Below, piece after piece: positions 8,619 through 15,784 of a DNA stretch of 49,697 nucleotides (within the stretch, counting starts at the first letter, position 1; the number at the start of each line of letters is the position of its first letter). The DNA lies in assembly GCA_021604765.1 (NCBI GenBank), contig BQJP01000003.1, forward strand, positions 78,081-127,777. The letters run 5' to 3'. The notes beneath the pieces are model-generated. The model saw nothing but the letters and a program-made list of their open reading frames with translations, was not told where the DNA came from and ran no database searches. The position numbers and the translations under genes were made by a program. This DNA comes from Thermodesulfobacteriota bacterium. GTDB lineage: Bacteria > Desulfobacterota_D > UBA1144 > Nemesobacterales > UBA2774.

Positions 8619-9905
8619 ATGAGTTTTGTAAAAGGATTGAAATGTAAAGAATGTGGCGAAGTATATCCAAAAGAAGCACTTCATGTATGTGACATGTGTT
8701 TTGGACCGCTCGAAGCTGCATATGACTATGAAAAGATAAAAGGTGCCCTATCTAAAGAGTTAATTGAGAGCAGGGGTCATAATATTTGGCGTTATAAAGA
8801 ATTACTGCCAATTGACGAAGAACCAACTGTAGGGCTTAAGGTTGGATATACGCCATTAATAAGAGCTCACAATCTGGGTAACGCCCTGGGCTTAAGTGAG
8901 ATTTATATCAAAAATGATGGTGTTTGCTTCCCTACTCTATCATTTAAAGACAGAGTTGTTTCTGTTGCGCTCTCTAAAGCAAAAGAGTTTGGTTACGATA
9001 CCGCAGCATGTGCTTCTACAGGGAATTTAGCCAATTCAGTTGCTGCACTTTCTAGAGCGGGAAATCTTAAAAACTATATATTTATTCCATACGACCTGGA
9101 GCAGGCTAAGATAGTTGGAACTACAGTTTATGGAGCCAACCTCATAGGCATTAATGGGGCTTATGATGATGTGAATAGGCTCTGCAGCGAAGTTGCCGGC
9201 AAATTTGGTTGGGCCTTTGTCAATATTAATATGCGCCCATATTACGCTGAGGGATCTAAGTCATTAGCGTTTGAAGTAATGGAGCAGCTTGGATGGCGTT
9301 CTCCAAAGCACTTTGTTGTCCCAATGGCTAGTGGCTCATTGCTTACAAAGGTCTGGAAAGCCATTAAAGAATTTGAAACGATTGGACTCATTGAAGAAAC
9401 AGGAACTAAGATATACGGAGCTCAAGCTAAAGGTTGCTCCCCTATCACTACAGCCCTTAAAAATAAATGGGAAATATTTAAGCCGGTTAAACCTGATACC
9501 ATCGCAAAATCACTTGCGATAGGTACACCAGCTGACGGATTTTATGCTATGCAGGTTATGAATCAAAGCGGCGGCTGGGGTGAGGATGTTGCAGATCAGG
9601 AAATTATAGATGGAATTAAACTACTTGCGGAAACTGAAGGTATTTTTACAGAAACGGCAGGCGGAGTAACAATTGCTGTTACCAAGAAGCTTGTCGAGCA
9701 GGGAGTTCTTCCCAAGGATGAATCAATAGTGCTTGCCATAACAGGAAATGGACTTAAAACACAAGAAGCTATTACTAACGACGTTTCCCAGCCACACATT
9801 ATTGATGCAAATCTTGAGGAGTTTGAAGAGCTTTATGATAGATTAAATAATGAAAATCAAGGAGGGTCAGAAGATGCCATCAGTGCGCATTCCAACACCG
9901 CTTAG
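8619..9905 (+). CDS. thrC: Threonine synthase (PLP fold type II)
   Basis: Converts O-phosphohomoserine to threonine. It has 428 residues. An N-terminal zinc-ribbon-like knuckle (C9, C12, C24, C27) is typical of the ThrC branch with CxxC pairs. The PLP lysine is K110 in LSFKDRVV. The phosphate-cradle/SxGN motif is ASTGNLANS, and a glycine-rich turn follows in VPMASGSLL. Start: ATG with GAGGAG. Its last 32 nt overlap the ThiS/MoaD-like gene, so the two are translationally linked. PLP type II enzymes include sulfhydrylases that take sulfur from carrier proteins. A side role in sulfur metabolism is therefore possible, but the sequence itself reads as ThrC. Confidence 0.9.
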   Translation: MSFVKGLKCKECGEVYPKEALHVCDMCFGPLEAAYDYEKIKGALSKELIESRGHNIWRYKELLPIDEEPTVGLKVGYTPLIRAHNLGNALGLSEIYIKNDGVCFPTLSFKDRVVSVALSKAKEFGYDTAACASTGNLANSVAALSRAGNLKNYIFIPYDLEQAKIVGTTVYGANLIGINGAYDDVNRLCSEVAGKFGWAFVNINMRPYYAEGSKSLAFEVMEQLGWRSPKHFVVPMASGSLLTKVWKAIKEFETIGLIEETGTKIYGAQAKGCSPITTALKNKWEIFKPVKPDTIAKSLAIGTPADGFYAMQVMNQSGGWGEDVADQEIIDGIKLLAETEGIFTETAGGVTIAVTKKLVEQGVLPKDESIVLAITGNGLKTQEAITNDVSQPHIIDANLEEFEELYDRLNNENQGGSEDAISAHSNTA

Positions 9906-10149
9906 AAAATTAACAGCCGATAAGGATGAGGTAAATGTAAGCGCCTCTAACATATCTGTGCTAATAGAAGAACTTGAGAATCAGTATCCCGGACTTAAAG
10001 CAAGGCTTTGCGATGAGTCAGGTGAAGTGAGAAGATTTATTAACCTCTATGTCAATAACGAAGATATTAGGTTTCTTGATGGAAAGGAAACTGCCCTTAA
10101 AGATGAAGATGTTGTATCAATAATTCCTGCTATAGCGGGTGGTTTTTAA
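9874..10149 (+). CDS. ThiS/MoaD/CysO-like sulfur-carrier protein ending Gly-Gly-Phe
   Basis: A 91-residue ubiquitin-fold protein of the ThiS/MoaD/CysO family. Such proteins carry sulfur as a C-terminal thiocarboxylate after adenylation by a MoeB/ThiF-type E1. Visible features are MPSVRIPTPLRKLT, the FINLYVN strand, and the end DVVSIIPAIAGG followed by one extra Phe before the stop. The start at 9874 is chosen over 9850 because a strong AGGAGG lies just upstream of it inside thrC. The pairing with thrC recalls CysO-CysM and HcyS-MetY systems, where a carrier feeds sulfur to a PLP enzyme. The extra Phe would have to be removed by a peptidase (a JAMM/Mec-type enzyme in known cases) before activation. 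Neither an E1 nor a peptidase gene is in this window. Confidence 0.85.
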   Translation: MPSVRIPTPLRKLTADKDEVNVSASNISVLIEELENQYPGLKARLCDESGEVRRFINLYVNNEDIRFLDGKETALKDEDVVSIIPAIAGGF

Positions 10150-10154
10150 AGACT

Positions 10155-11279
10155 TTAAGGTTTATCTTGTTGGTTATTCTCTGATTGTTTACTAAACAAT
10201 TGATTAAGCTTATCAAAAAATCTTTTTGACAGCGGGTCATTATCTTCTTTGCAAGCTTGAGAGAAGTCCTCTAATATTTGCTTTTGTTTTTTATTGAGCT
10301 TCACAGGGATTTCTACGTTTGTTTCTATATACAAATCGCCAATACCTCTTCCATCAAGTCTTGGAGCCCCCTTCCCCTTTAACCTAAAAGTTTGTCCAGA
10401 TTGAGTTCCTGGCGGGATTTTAATGCTGCTTTTGCCTTTAGGTGTTGGTATTTCGATCTCTGCTCCAAGCGCAGCTTTAACAAAGCTTATGGGTACTTGG
10501 CAATAAAGGTTTTCGGCTTCTCTTTTGAATAATGGATGCTCTTCTACATAGATTTCAATGTAGAGATCACCTTCGGGACCACCGTAGAAGCCAATTTCTC
10601 CTTCACCCCTTATTCTCAATCTCGATTCGTTGTTTATTCCGGCGGGGATTTTGACTTTTACATTGTGCTCTTTTCTTATTAGTTTTTCGCCCCTGCAGTT
10701 TGAACATCGTTTAGTAATTCTTTTTCCTGTGCCTCCACATGCAGGACAAGCTCTTTTAATAGCAAGGAATCCCTGTGTATATCTTATTTCCCCTCTTCCG
10801 CTGCAGTCCATACAAACTTCTTCACCACCCGGTGCAGCCCCACTTCCCTCACAATCTGGACAAAAGATATGTTTTGGAATTTTTAATTCTTTCTCAGTTC
10901 CTTCAATGGCCTCGTCAAAAGTGATTTCAAGACTATATTTTAAGTCTCTGCCCCTTTGTGGCCTGGCCCTGCTTCCAGCATTGAAGACCTCTTCAAATAA
11001 ATTCCCAAAAATATCATTAAAACCGCCTCCAAAATCCTGATCGGAAAACATTCCTTCTGAAGAAATGTGCCCAAAGCTATCATAACGCGCTCTTTTGTCA
11101 GGATCGCTTAATATTTGGTAAGCCTCATTTATTTCTTTGAATTTATCTTCGGCTTCTGTATCGCCAGGATTTCTATCTGGGTGGTATTCAAACGCGAGTC
11201 TTTTATAAGATCTTTTTATCTCATTATTATTCGCGCTTCTCTCTATCTCGAGTACTTCATAGTAATCAATTGATGTCAT
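10155..11279 (-). CDS. dnaJ: Chaperone protein DnaJ (Hsp40)
   Basis: Co-chaperone that delivers clients to DnaK and stimulates its ATPase. It has 374 residues and all standard parts: J domain with HPD at 33-35, a Gly/Phe stretch (FGGGFNDIFGNLFEE), four zinc-binding repeats and the C-terminal substrate domain. Repeats one to three read CPDCEGSG, CMDCSGRG and CPACGGTG. The fourth is CSNCRGEK, with Lys in place of the last Gly; its cysteines are intact. It lies 75 nt downstream of grpE on the same strand, and its 3' end converges with the sulfur-carrier gene across 5 nt. The ribosome site is weak (AGGT). Confidence 0.97.
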   Translation of the reverse strand: MTSIDYYEVLEIERSANNNEIKRSYKRLAFEYHPDRNPGDTEAEDKFKEINEAYQILSDPDKRARYDSFGHISSEGMFSDQDFGGGFNDIFGNLFEEVFNAGSRARPQRGRDLKYSLEITFDEAIEGTEKELKIPKHIFCPDCEGSGAAPGGEEVCMDCSGRGEIRYTQGFLAIKRACPACGGTGKRITKRCSNCRGEKLIRKEHNVKVKIPAGINNESRLRIRGEGEIGFYGGPEGDLYIEIYVEEHPLFKREAENLYCQVPISFVKAALGAEIEIPTPKGKSSIKIPPGTQSGQTFRLKGKGAPRLDGRGIGDLYIETNVEIPVKLNKKQKQILEDFSQACKEDNDPLSKRFFDKLNQLFSKQSENNQQDKP

Positions 11280-11354
11280 TAGCTAATACCTAGTTGCAAT
11301 AATATATTTAAGTGCTTTAGCACAGCCACAAGTTGTCAATGTTGTTATTGTTAA

Positions 11355-11912
11355 TCAGTCTTCTACGTTCTTGGATACAACAACTAGTGCGGGTCTTAAT
11401 AGTCGTTCTTTTAGAGTATATCCAGCTTGCATTTCAGAAAGTACTAGCCCTGGTGCTATCTCGTTGGATTCGGTATGTTCTATTGCTTGGTGTAGCATAG
11501 GATCGAATTCCACTCCTTTAGAAGCATCTATATGCTGAACCCCAAATTTCTCCAAAGTACTAACAAATTGTTTTTGGACCAGCTTAACCCCATCTATTAT
11601 AGGTTTTGCGTCATCCTGTTGCTCTGTGTGTTCCAGAGCTCTCTGTAAATTGTCCAGGACACTTAACATTTCTTTAATAAGCTCCTCGTTACCATAAGCA
11701 ATGCTATCGGCTCTTTCTTTTACCATTCTTCTCTTATAATTCTCAAAATCTGCAGCAAGCCTTAAGTATTGTTTATTGAGCTCTTCAAGTTCGTTTTCTT
11801 CTTCTTTAATTTCTTCTTCCAAATTAGATTCTTTTGAATCTTCTCCAGAATGCATTTCGTTTATTTCTGTGTTGGTATTATCTTTAGACTCTTCTCTATC
11901 TTCGGTGTTCAT
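11355..11912 (-). CDS. grpE: Nucleotide exchange factor GrpE
   Basis: Releases ADP from DnaK. It has 185 residues. The acidic, low-complexity N-terminus (about the first 50 residues, rich in E, D, N and S) leads into a long coiled coil (residues about 35-95) with the family segment ADFENYKRRMVKE. The C-terminal beta wing contains VEFDPMLHQAIEH and VLSEMQAGYTLKERLLRPA, both diagnostic of GrpE. The ATG has a GGGAGG ribosome site. A good promoter (12032-12059) lies about 120 nt upstream, so grpE-dnaJ is likely its own transcription unit, separate from ppx. Confidence 0.96.
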   Translation of the reverse strand: MNTEDREESKDNTNTEINEMHSGEDSKESNLEEEIKEEENELEELNKQYLRLAADFENYKRRMVKERADSIAYGNEELIKEMLSVLDNLQRALEHTEQQDDAKPIIDGVKLVQKQFVSTLEKFGVQHIDASKGVEFDPMLHQAIEHTESNEIAPGLVLSEMQAGYTLKERLLRPALVVVSKNVED

Positions 11913-11956
11913 TTCTACCTCCCACTAATACTGATTGAAGTGCTAAAAAATGCTTT

Positions 11957-11970
11957 AACTGCAGGCAGTT
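11957..11970. repeat. Short dyad in the grpE leader
   Basis: AACTGC AG GCAGTT is a perfect 6-bp inverted repeat with a 2-nt centre, between the predicted grpE promoter and the start codon. It could be an operator or a small RNA hairpin, or chance. It is not the CIRCE element. Confidence 0.3.
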
Positions 11971-12031
11971 TGATGTAAAATTTATCTTGCACCAGGAATA
12001 TACAACTACCACCCGGAAAAGCACCACTCAA

Positions 12032-12059
12032 AATATAATAATTAAGCTCGGATTGTCAA
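12032..12059 (-). promoter_or_regulatory. Predicted sigma-70-type promoter of grpE-dnaJ
   Basis: On the minus strand a -35 TTGACA (complement of 12054-12059), a 16-bp spacer and a -10 TATATT (complement of 12032-12037). The leader to grpE would be about 110 nt. The boxes match the housekeeping consensus; no sigma-32 (CTTGAA / CCCCAT-type) pair was seen here. Confidence 0.5.
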
Positions 12060-12112
12060 TGTAAACCTGGAATAAAAATCTTGTAAAAATCACAAGCCAT
12101 AATCAATTCTAG

Positions 12113-13036
12113 TTAGGTTTGGCTATATGCTATTCCTTCTAAAACGCCCCCGTCGCTTACAATTACTTTGTTTAGAGAAAATATTCTTAATGTTTCAACT
12201 AGAATTAATGCTCCAGGGATTATGATGTCTTCCCTGCCTTTTTCAAGCCCAATTGTATTGGCTCTTTCTTTCCTAGGTATCTGGATTAATTTATTAATTG
12301 TTGAGAGGACAGTATCTTCGGTAAGTACAAAGTTATTGACGAGCTCTGGGTTATATTCTTTCAGTTTTAATTCAATTGCTGCAAGAGTTGTTGGTGTGCC
12401 AGCGGTTGCAATAAGAATTAAGTCTTTTTTCTTATTAATATCAAAGCTCTGCAATTCTCTTTTTAGTATCTGCTGAATATGTTGAGATAATTGGGTTATT
12501 TCCTCTTTGCTTTCTAGTTCATTTTTAAGAAACTTTTCTGTGAGATGAACTACCCCCAAATTTATACTCGTCAAATTCACTATCTTTGAGTTATTTATAT
12601 ATATATATTCAGTACTGCCGCCCCCTATGTCGAATATTATACAATCGGCTGTATTAGTATCTATAGATTTTAATACTCCAAGTACAGTAAGCCGCGCTTC
12701 TTCTTCGCCAGAGATAACTTCGACTTTAAGTCCCGCTTTATCAGCTGCATGGCTAACAAATTCCTGCCCATTTTCCGACTCCCTTACTACACTTGTAGCC
12801 ACAGCTCTAATTTTACTAACGTTATATTCTTTGATAACTTTGGAGAAATTACAAAGGGCGTCTAAAGATTTCTCCATAGTATTTGAATTTAATAGACGTT
12901 TATTTTCTGAAAAACCCTCTCCAAGTCTAGTGATTGCTCGGCTTATATATATTTTTTTGAATACACCATGGCTAGTCTGCTCACTAATTAGTAGCCTGAT
13001 TGTGTTGGTACCTATGTCAATCGATGCAGTACGCAA
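12113..13036 (-). CDS. Ppx/GppA-family exopolyphosphatase/pppGpp phosphohydrolase
   Basis: A 307-residue enzyme of the actin-like ASKHA fold that hydrolyses polyphosphate or the pentaphosphate alarmone. The phosphate-1 loop is ASIDIGTNTIRLLI at the N-terminus and the phosphate-2 loop is FDIGGGSTEYI. A VISGEEEARL segment and an ATAGTPTTLAA segment follow, as in the family. It is the short single-module form, lacking the C-terminal HD-like extension of E. coli Ppx and GppA. The start codon is TTG at 13036, preceded by AAGGATG at proper spacing. It lies 163 nt downstream of the EF-G paralog. Choosing between Ppx and GppA activity needs biochemistry. Confidence 0.88.
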   Translation of the reverse strand: MRTASIDIGTNTIRLLISEQTSHGVFKKIYISRAITRLGEGFSENKRLLNSNTMEKSLDALCNFSKVIKEYNVSKIRAVATSVVRESENGQEFVSHAADKAGLKVEVISGEEEARLTVLGVLKSIDTNTADCIIFDIGGGSTEYIYINNSKIVNLTSINLGVVHLTEKFLKNELESKEEITQLSQHIQQILKRELQSFDINKKKDLILIATAGTPTTLAAIELKLKEYNPELVNNFVLTEDTVLSTINKLIQIPRKERANTIGLEKGREDIIIPGALILVETLRIFSLNKVIVSDGGVLEGIAYSQT

Positions 13037-13199
13037 TGGTCATCCTTTATTTGTAGTGATTTGGGGCGGTTATCAGCTATAGCTCAAGTTAATTGTTCGC
13101 TATCTTGTAGAAGTATAATATTGAAAACTATTGTAAATAATTATAGTTGTCGGGAAATTAATACTTCTGTTTAATGCAGTTAATAGTGCACAAAATGCT

Positions 13200-15278
13200 C
13201 TATTCCTCAGATTCCGTACCTTTAGAGGACTCTGCAATTATTTTACCAGCCTGTTGGTGAGGAACTTCCTCGTAATGTGAGAAGTCCATAGTAAAAGTAC
13301 CTCTACCGCTAGTAATTGATCTTAATTCTGGGGCATAAGTAAGCACCTCTGACATAGGGATTAATGCATTAATTAGATGCGATCCAGCTAGTGAATCAAC
13401 GCCTGAGACTTTACCTCTTCTTGAATTAACATCTCCTATTACATCTCCCATGGAGTCTTCGGGAATCGTAATTTCCATTTTCATTACAGGTTCTAGCAAC
13501 AATGGTTTTGCATCCTTCATTCCCTGCTTAAATGCCATTGAGCCCGCAATTTGAAAAGCCATGTCTGAAGAATCTACTGGATGGAATTTTCCATCAAATA
13601 GAGTAACTTTGACGTCGACCACCGGGTAGCCTGCTAGTTCGCCACTTTTCATGGCGTCTATAATTCCTTTTTCTACCGAAGGTATGTAGTTTTTAGGTAT
13701 CGCGCCACCCACAATTTTATTTACAAACTCAAAATTTTGTCCCCTAGGTAAAGGTTCGATGTTGATTGAGACAACACCATATTGCCCCTTGCCGCCTGTT
13801 TGTTTGACGTATTTTGCTTCAGTTGTTGATTTTCCCCGAATAGTTTCTTTATAAGGCACTCTTGGGGTATGAAGATCTACATTAACTCCATAAATTTCTT
13901 TCAATTTATTCACTAACACTTCTACATGAGATTGACCTGTACCAGAAAGCAGAAATTCATTGGTCTCTTCATCCATGTGATATTGAAAAGTAGGGTCTTC
14001 TTCATGGATTTTTGCAAGCGAGGGGTTTAACTTGTCTTCGTCGTTTCTCGATTTAGGTTCAATAGCAAAGGAAAGAACTGCAGAAGGAAGTTCTGCTGGG
14101 GGAATAATCCTAGGATTAGACTCTTCACATAGAGTATCCCCTGTGCGGGCATCTTTAAGTTTGTTTACAGCTACAATATCACCACACTCTGCCACGTCTA
14201 CTGGGTATTCTTTCTTTCCTATTAATCTATGCAGATGACCTAGTTTTTCTTTGACACCTTTTGTGGAATTGTAAACTGTAGAATCTGATTTAATGGAGCC
14301 TGAAAATACCCTGAATATACTCATTTTCCCGGCATATGGATCAGAAATAGTTTTAAATATATACCCTGCTGGATTTCCTTTTTCTTCTGGATTAATTTGA
14401 ATTTCTTCTCCTTCACCGTTTTTAGCACTAATAGAATTGCGTTCAATTGGTGAGGGTAGATATCTGCAAATACCGACTACAAGAGCTTTAATCCCTAATA
14501 AATTGGTAGCAGAACCAGCAAATACAGGGTAAATTTTTGCATCTAATATACCTTGATGGAGCATTTTAATCATCAGATCTTCATCGATTTCTTGGCCGTC
14601 TAAGTATTTCACGAGTAATTCATCATCAAGTTCAGCTACTGCCTCGACAATCTTCTCTCTTCCGGCTTTTGCTTTCTCAATCATGTCTTCTGGGATAGGT
14701 ATTCCTTGAGTATTACCGTCACTGTCGTAAGTATATGCTTTCATCTTGACGAAATCTATTACAGCATTGAAATTACCCTCATCCCCCATCGGAAGAGTAA
14801 ATAGGAGTGCTTTAACTCCAAGCTCATTTGAGATGCTGTTCACTGTATCTTCAAGAGAGGTATTTTCTCTATCAAGCTTGTTAACAAAAATTAATCTAGG
14901 AATATCTCCAGCCATGTCCCAGTATTTTCTTACCTGTACCGGGGCTTCTCCCTGTATGGCTTCTACAAGGATTACTGCGCCATCTGCTATTTTTGTTGCG
15001 CTATCTGTTTCGTAAAGGAAGTTTAAAAATCCAGGGGTGTCTACAACATTTATGAAGTGGTTTTTGGTTTCAAAGAATGCAACGTGTGAATTGATGGACA
15101 TATTACGGTTTTTTTCTTCTGACTCATAATCAAGTGTTGAAGAACCGTCGTCAACTTTTCCAAGTTTATCTGTGGCACCATGCATGAATAGCATTGCCTC
15201 TGCAAGTGAAGTCTTTCCGGCACCATGGGGAGCAATTAGTGTGATATTTCTTATACTACCTCTACTAAACTCTGCCAT
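13200..15278 (-). CDS. Elongation factor G-like GTPase (EF-G paralog)
   Basis: A 692-residue translational GTPase with the five-domain EF-G layout. The P-loop is APHGAGKTSL (residues 16-25) instead of the canonical AHIDAGKTTT; switch II is DTPGFLNF and the base-recognition motif is NKLD. The domain IV region has GKGQYG and FVNKIVGGAIPKNYI. Domain V contains VIGDVNSRRGKVSG. These features put it in the EF-G-like/EF-G2 group rather than the main translocase. Such paralogs are known in Thermus, Mycobacterium and Deltaproteobacteria, with poorly understood roles. It is not next to rpsL, rpsG or tuf, which supports the paralog reading. Neighbours are rpmE upstream (110 nt) and ppx downstream. Confidence 0.9.
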   Translation of the reverse strand: MAEFSRGSIRNITLIAPHGAGKTSLAEAMLFMHGATDKLGKVDDGSSTLDYESEEKNRNMSINSHVAFFETKNHFINVVDTPGFLNFLYETDSATKIADGAVILVEAIQGEAPVQVRKYWDMAGDIPRLIFVNKLDRENTSLEDTVNSISNELGVKALLFTLPMGDEGNFNAVIDFVKMKAYTYDSDGNTQGIPIPEDMIEKAKAGREKIVEAVAELDDELLVKYLDGQEIDEDLMIKMLHQGILDAKIYPVFAGSATNLLGIKALVVGICRYLPSPIERNSISAKNGEGEEIQINPEEKGNPAGYIFKTISDPYAGKMSIFRVFSGSIKSDSTVYNSTKGVKEKLGHLHRLIGKKEYPVDVAECGDIVAVNKLKDARTGDTLCEESNPRIIPPAELPSAVLSFAIEPKSRNDEDKLNPSLAKIHEEDPTFQYHMDEETNEFLLSGTGQSHVEVLVNKLKEIYGVNVDLHTPRVPYKETIRGKSTTEAKYVKQTGGKGQYGVVSINIEPLPRGQNFEFVNKIVGGAIPKNYIPSVEKGIIDAMKSGELAGYPVVDVKVTLFDGKFHPVDSSDMAFQIAGSMAFKQGMKDAKPLLLEPVMKMEITIPEDSMGDVIGDVNSRRGKVSGVDSLAGSHLINALIPMSEVLTYAPELRSITSGRGTFTMDFSHYEEVPHQQAGKIIAESSKGTESEE

Positions 15279-15388
15279 CGCAGGTCACCTCCGCATTCTT
15301 TATTGTTTGGCGTGCTTACATATTCTCCTCAATAACAGAACTTATGTTCATATAATTGTTTGCAATTTCAATTATCATAGAGTTTGAA

Positions 15389-15592
15389 TTAATTTGTTTG
15401 ATATTTTCTTCTAAATCTTTCAACTCTACCCTTTGCTTCAGCCGCTCTCTCCTTACCTGTATAGAAAGGATGGCAGTTAGCACATACCTCAACTGTAAAA
15501 TCTTCAAACCTTGTTGATTTAGTTTTATATGAAGTTCCGCAAGAACAACTTACAGTCACTTCTTTGTACTCAGGATGAATTCCTGCTTTCAT
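15389..15592 (-). CDS. rpmE: 50S ribosomal protein L31 (zinc form)
   Basis: A 67-residue ribosomal protein of the large subunit. It starts [12 protein letters not shown], as the family does, and carries the zinc cysteines C16, C18, C37 and C40 (CSC and CANC before HPFYTGKE). That makes it the zinc-binding C+ type rather than the zinc-independent paralog made under zinc limitation. The tail [10 protein letters not shown] matches L31. It lies between dnaK (192 nt, with a terminator) and the EF-G paralog (110 nt) on the same strand. Confidence 0.96.
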   Translation of the reverse strand: MKAGIHPEYKEVTVSCSCGTSYKTKSTRFEDFTVEVCANCHPFYTGKERAAEAKGRVERFRRKYQTN

Positions 15593-15720
15593 TTTACTTG
15601 CCTCCGGTTTATTACCTTACAAATTGTGTTATTTGAATAACCCCAATAAGTTATAATAAATTAACATTTATTTTATAACTCAGCAATAGTTTTCGTATGG
15701 ATGAATAATCTTATTCTGAT

Positions 15721-15758
15721 TAAAAAATAATAAGGCGACACTAGGCCGCCTTATTATT
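15721..15758 (-). terminator. Intrinsic terminator of dnaK
   Basis: A perfect 12-bp stem: AATAATAAGGCG (15726-15737) pairs with CGCCTTATTATT (15747-15758) across a 9-nt loop. In the minus-strand transcript the stem runs into a stretch of Us (complement of 15721-15727). It sits just after the dnaK stop codon at 15785 and is the clearest Rho-independent terminator I found in the window. Confidence 0.85.
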
Positions 15759-15784
15759 AAATTGAACTTAACTTTTTTTAAGAA

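Noticed and set aside
11300-11330. TTGACA and a GTGCT/AGCAC hairpin between grpE and dnaJ
   Set aside because: No -10 box lies at a suitable distance from the TTGACA, and the 5-bp stem is weak. dnaJ is best read as cotranscribed with grpE.
11930-11955. TTAGCACTT on the minus strand upstream of grpE, resembling half of a CIRCE element
   Set aside because: The partner half GAGTGCTAA at 9-nt spacing is missing, and no hrcA is present in the window. RpoH is the more likely heat-shock regulator.
12627-13082. 151-codon open frame opposite ppx
   Set aside because: It overlaps the Ppx/GppA catalytic region antisense and has no recognisable motif or ribosome site.
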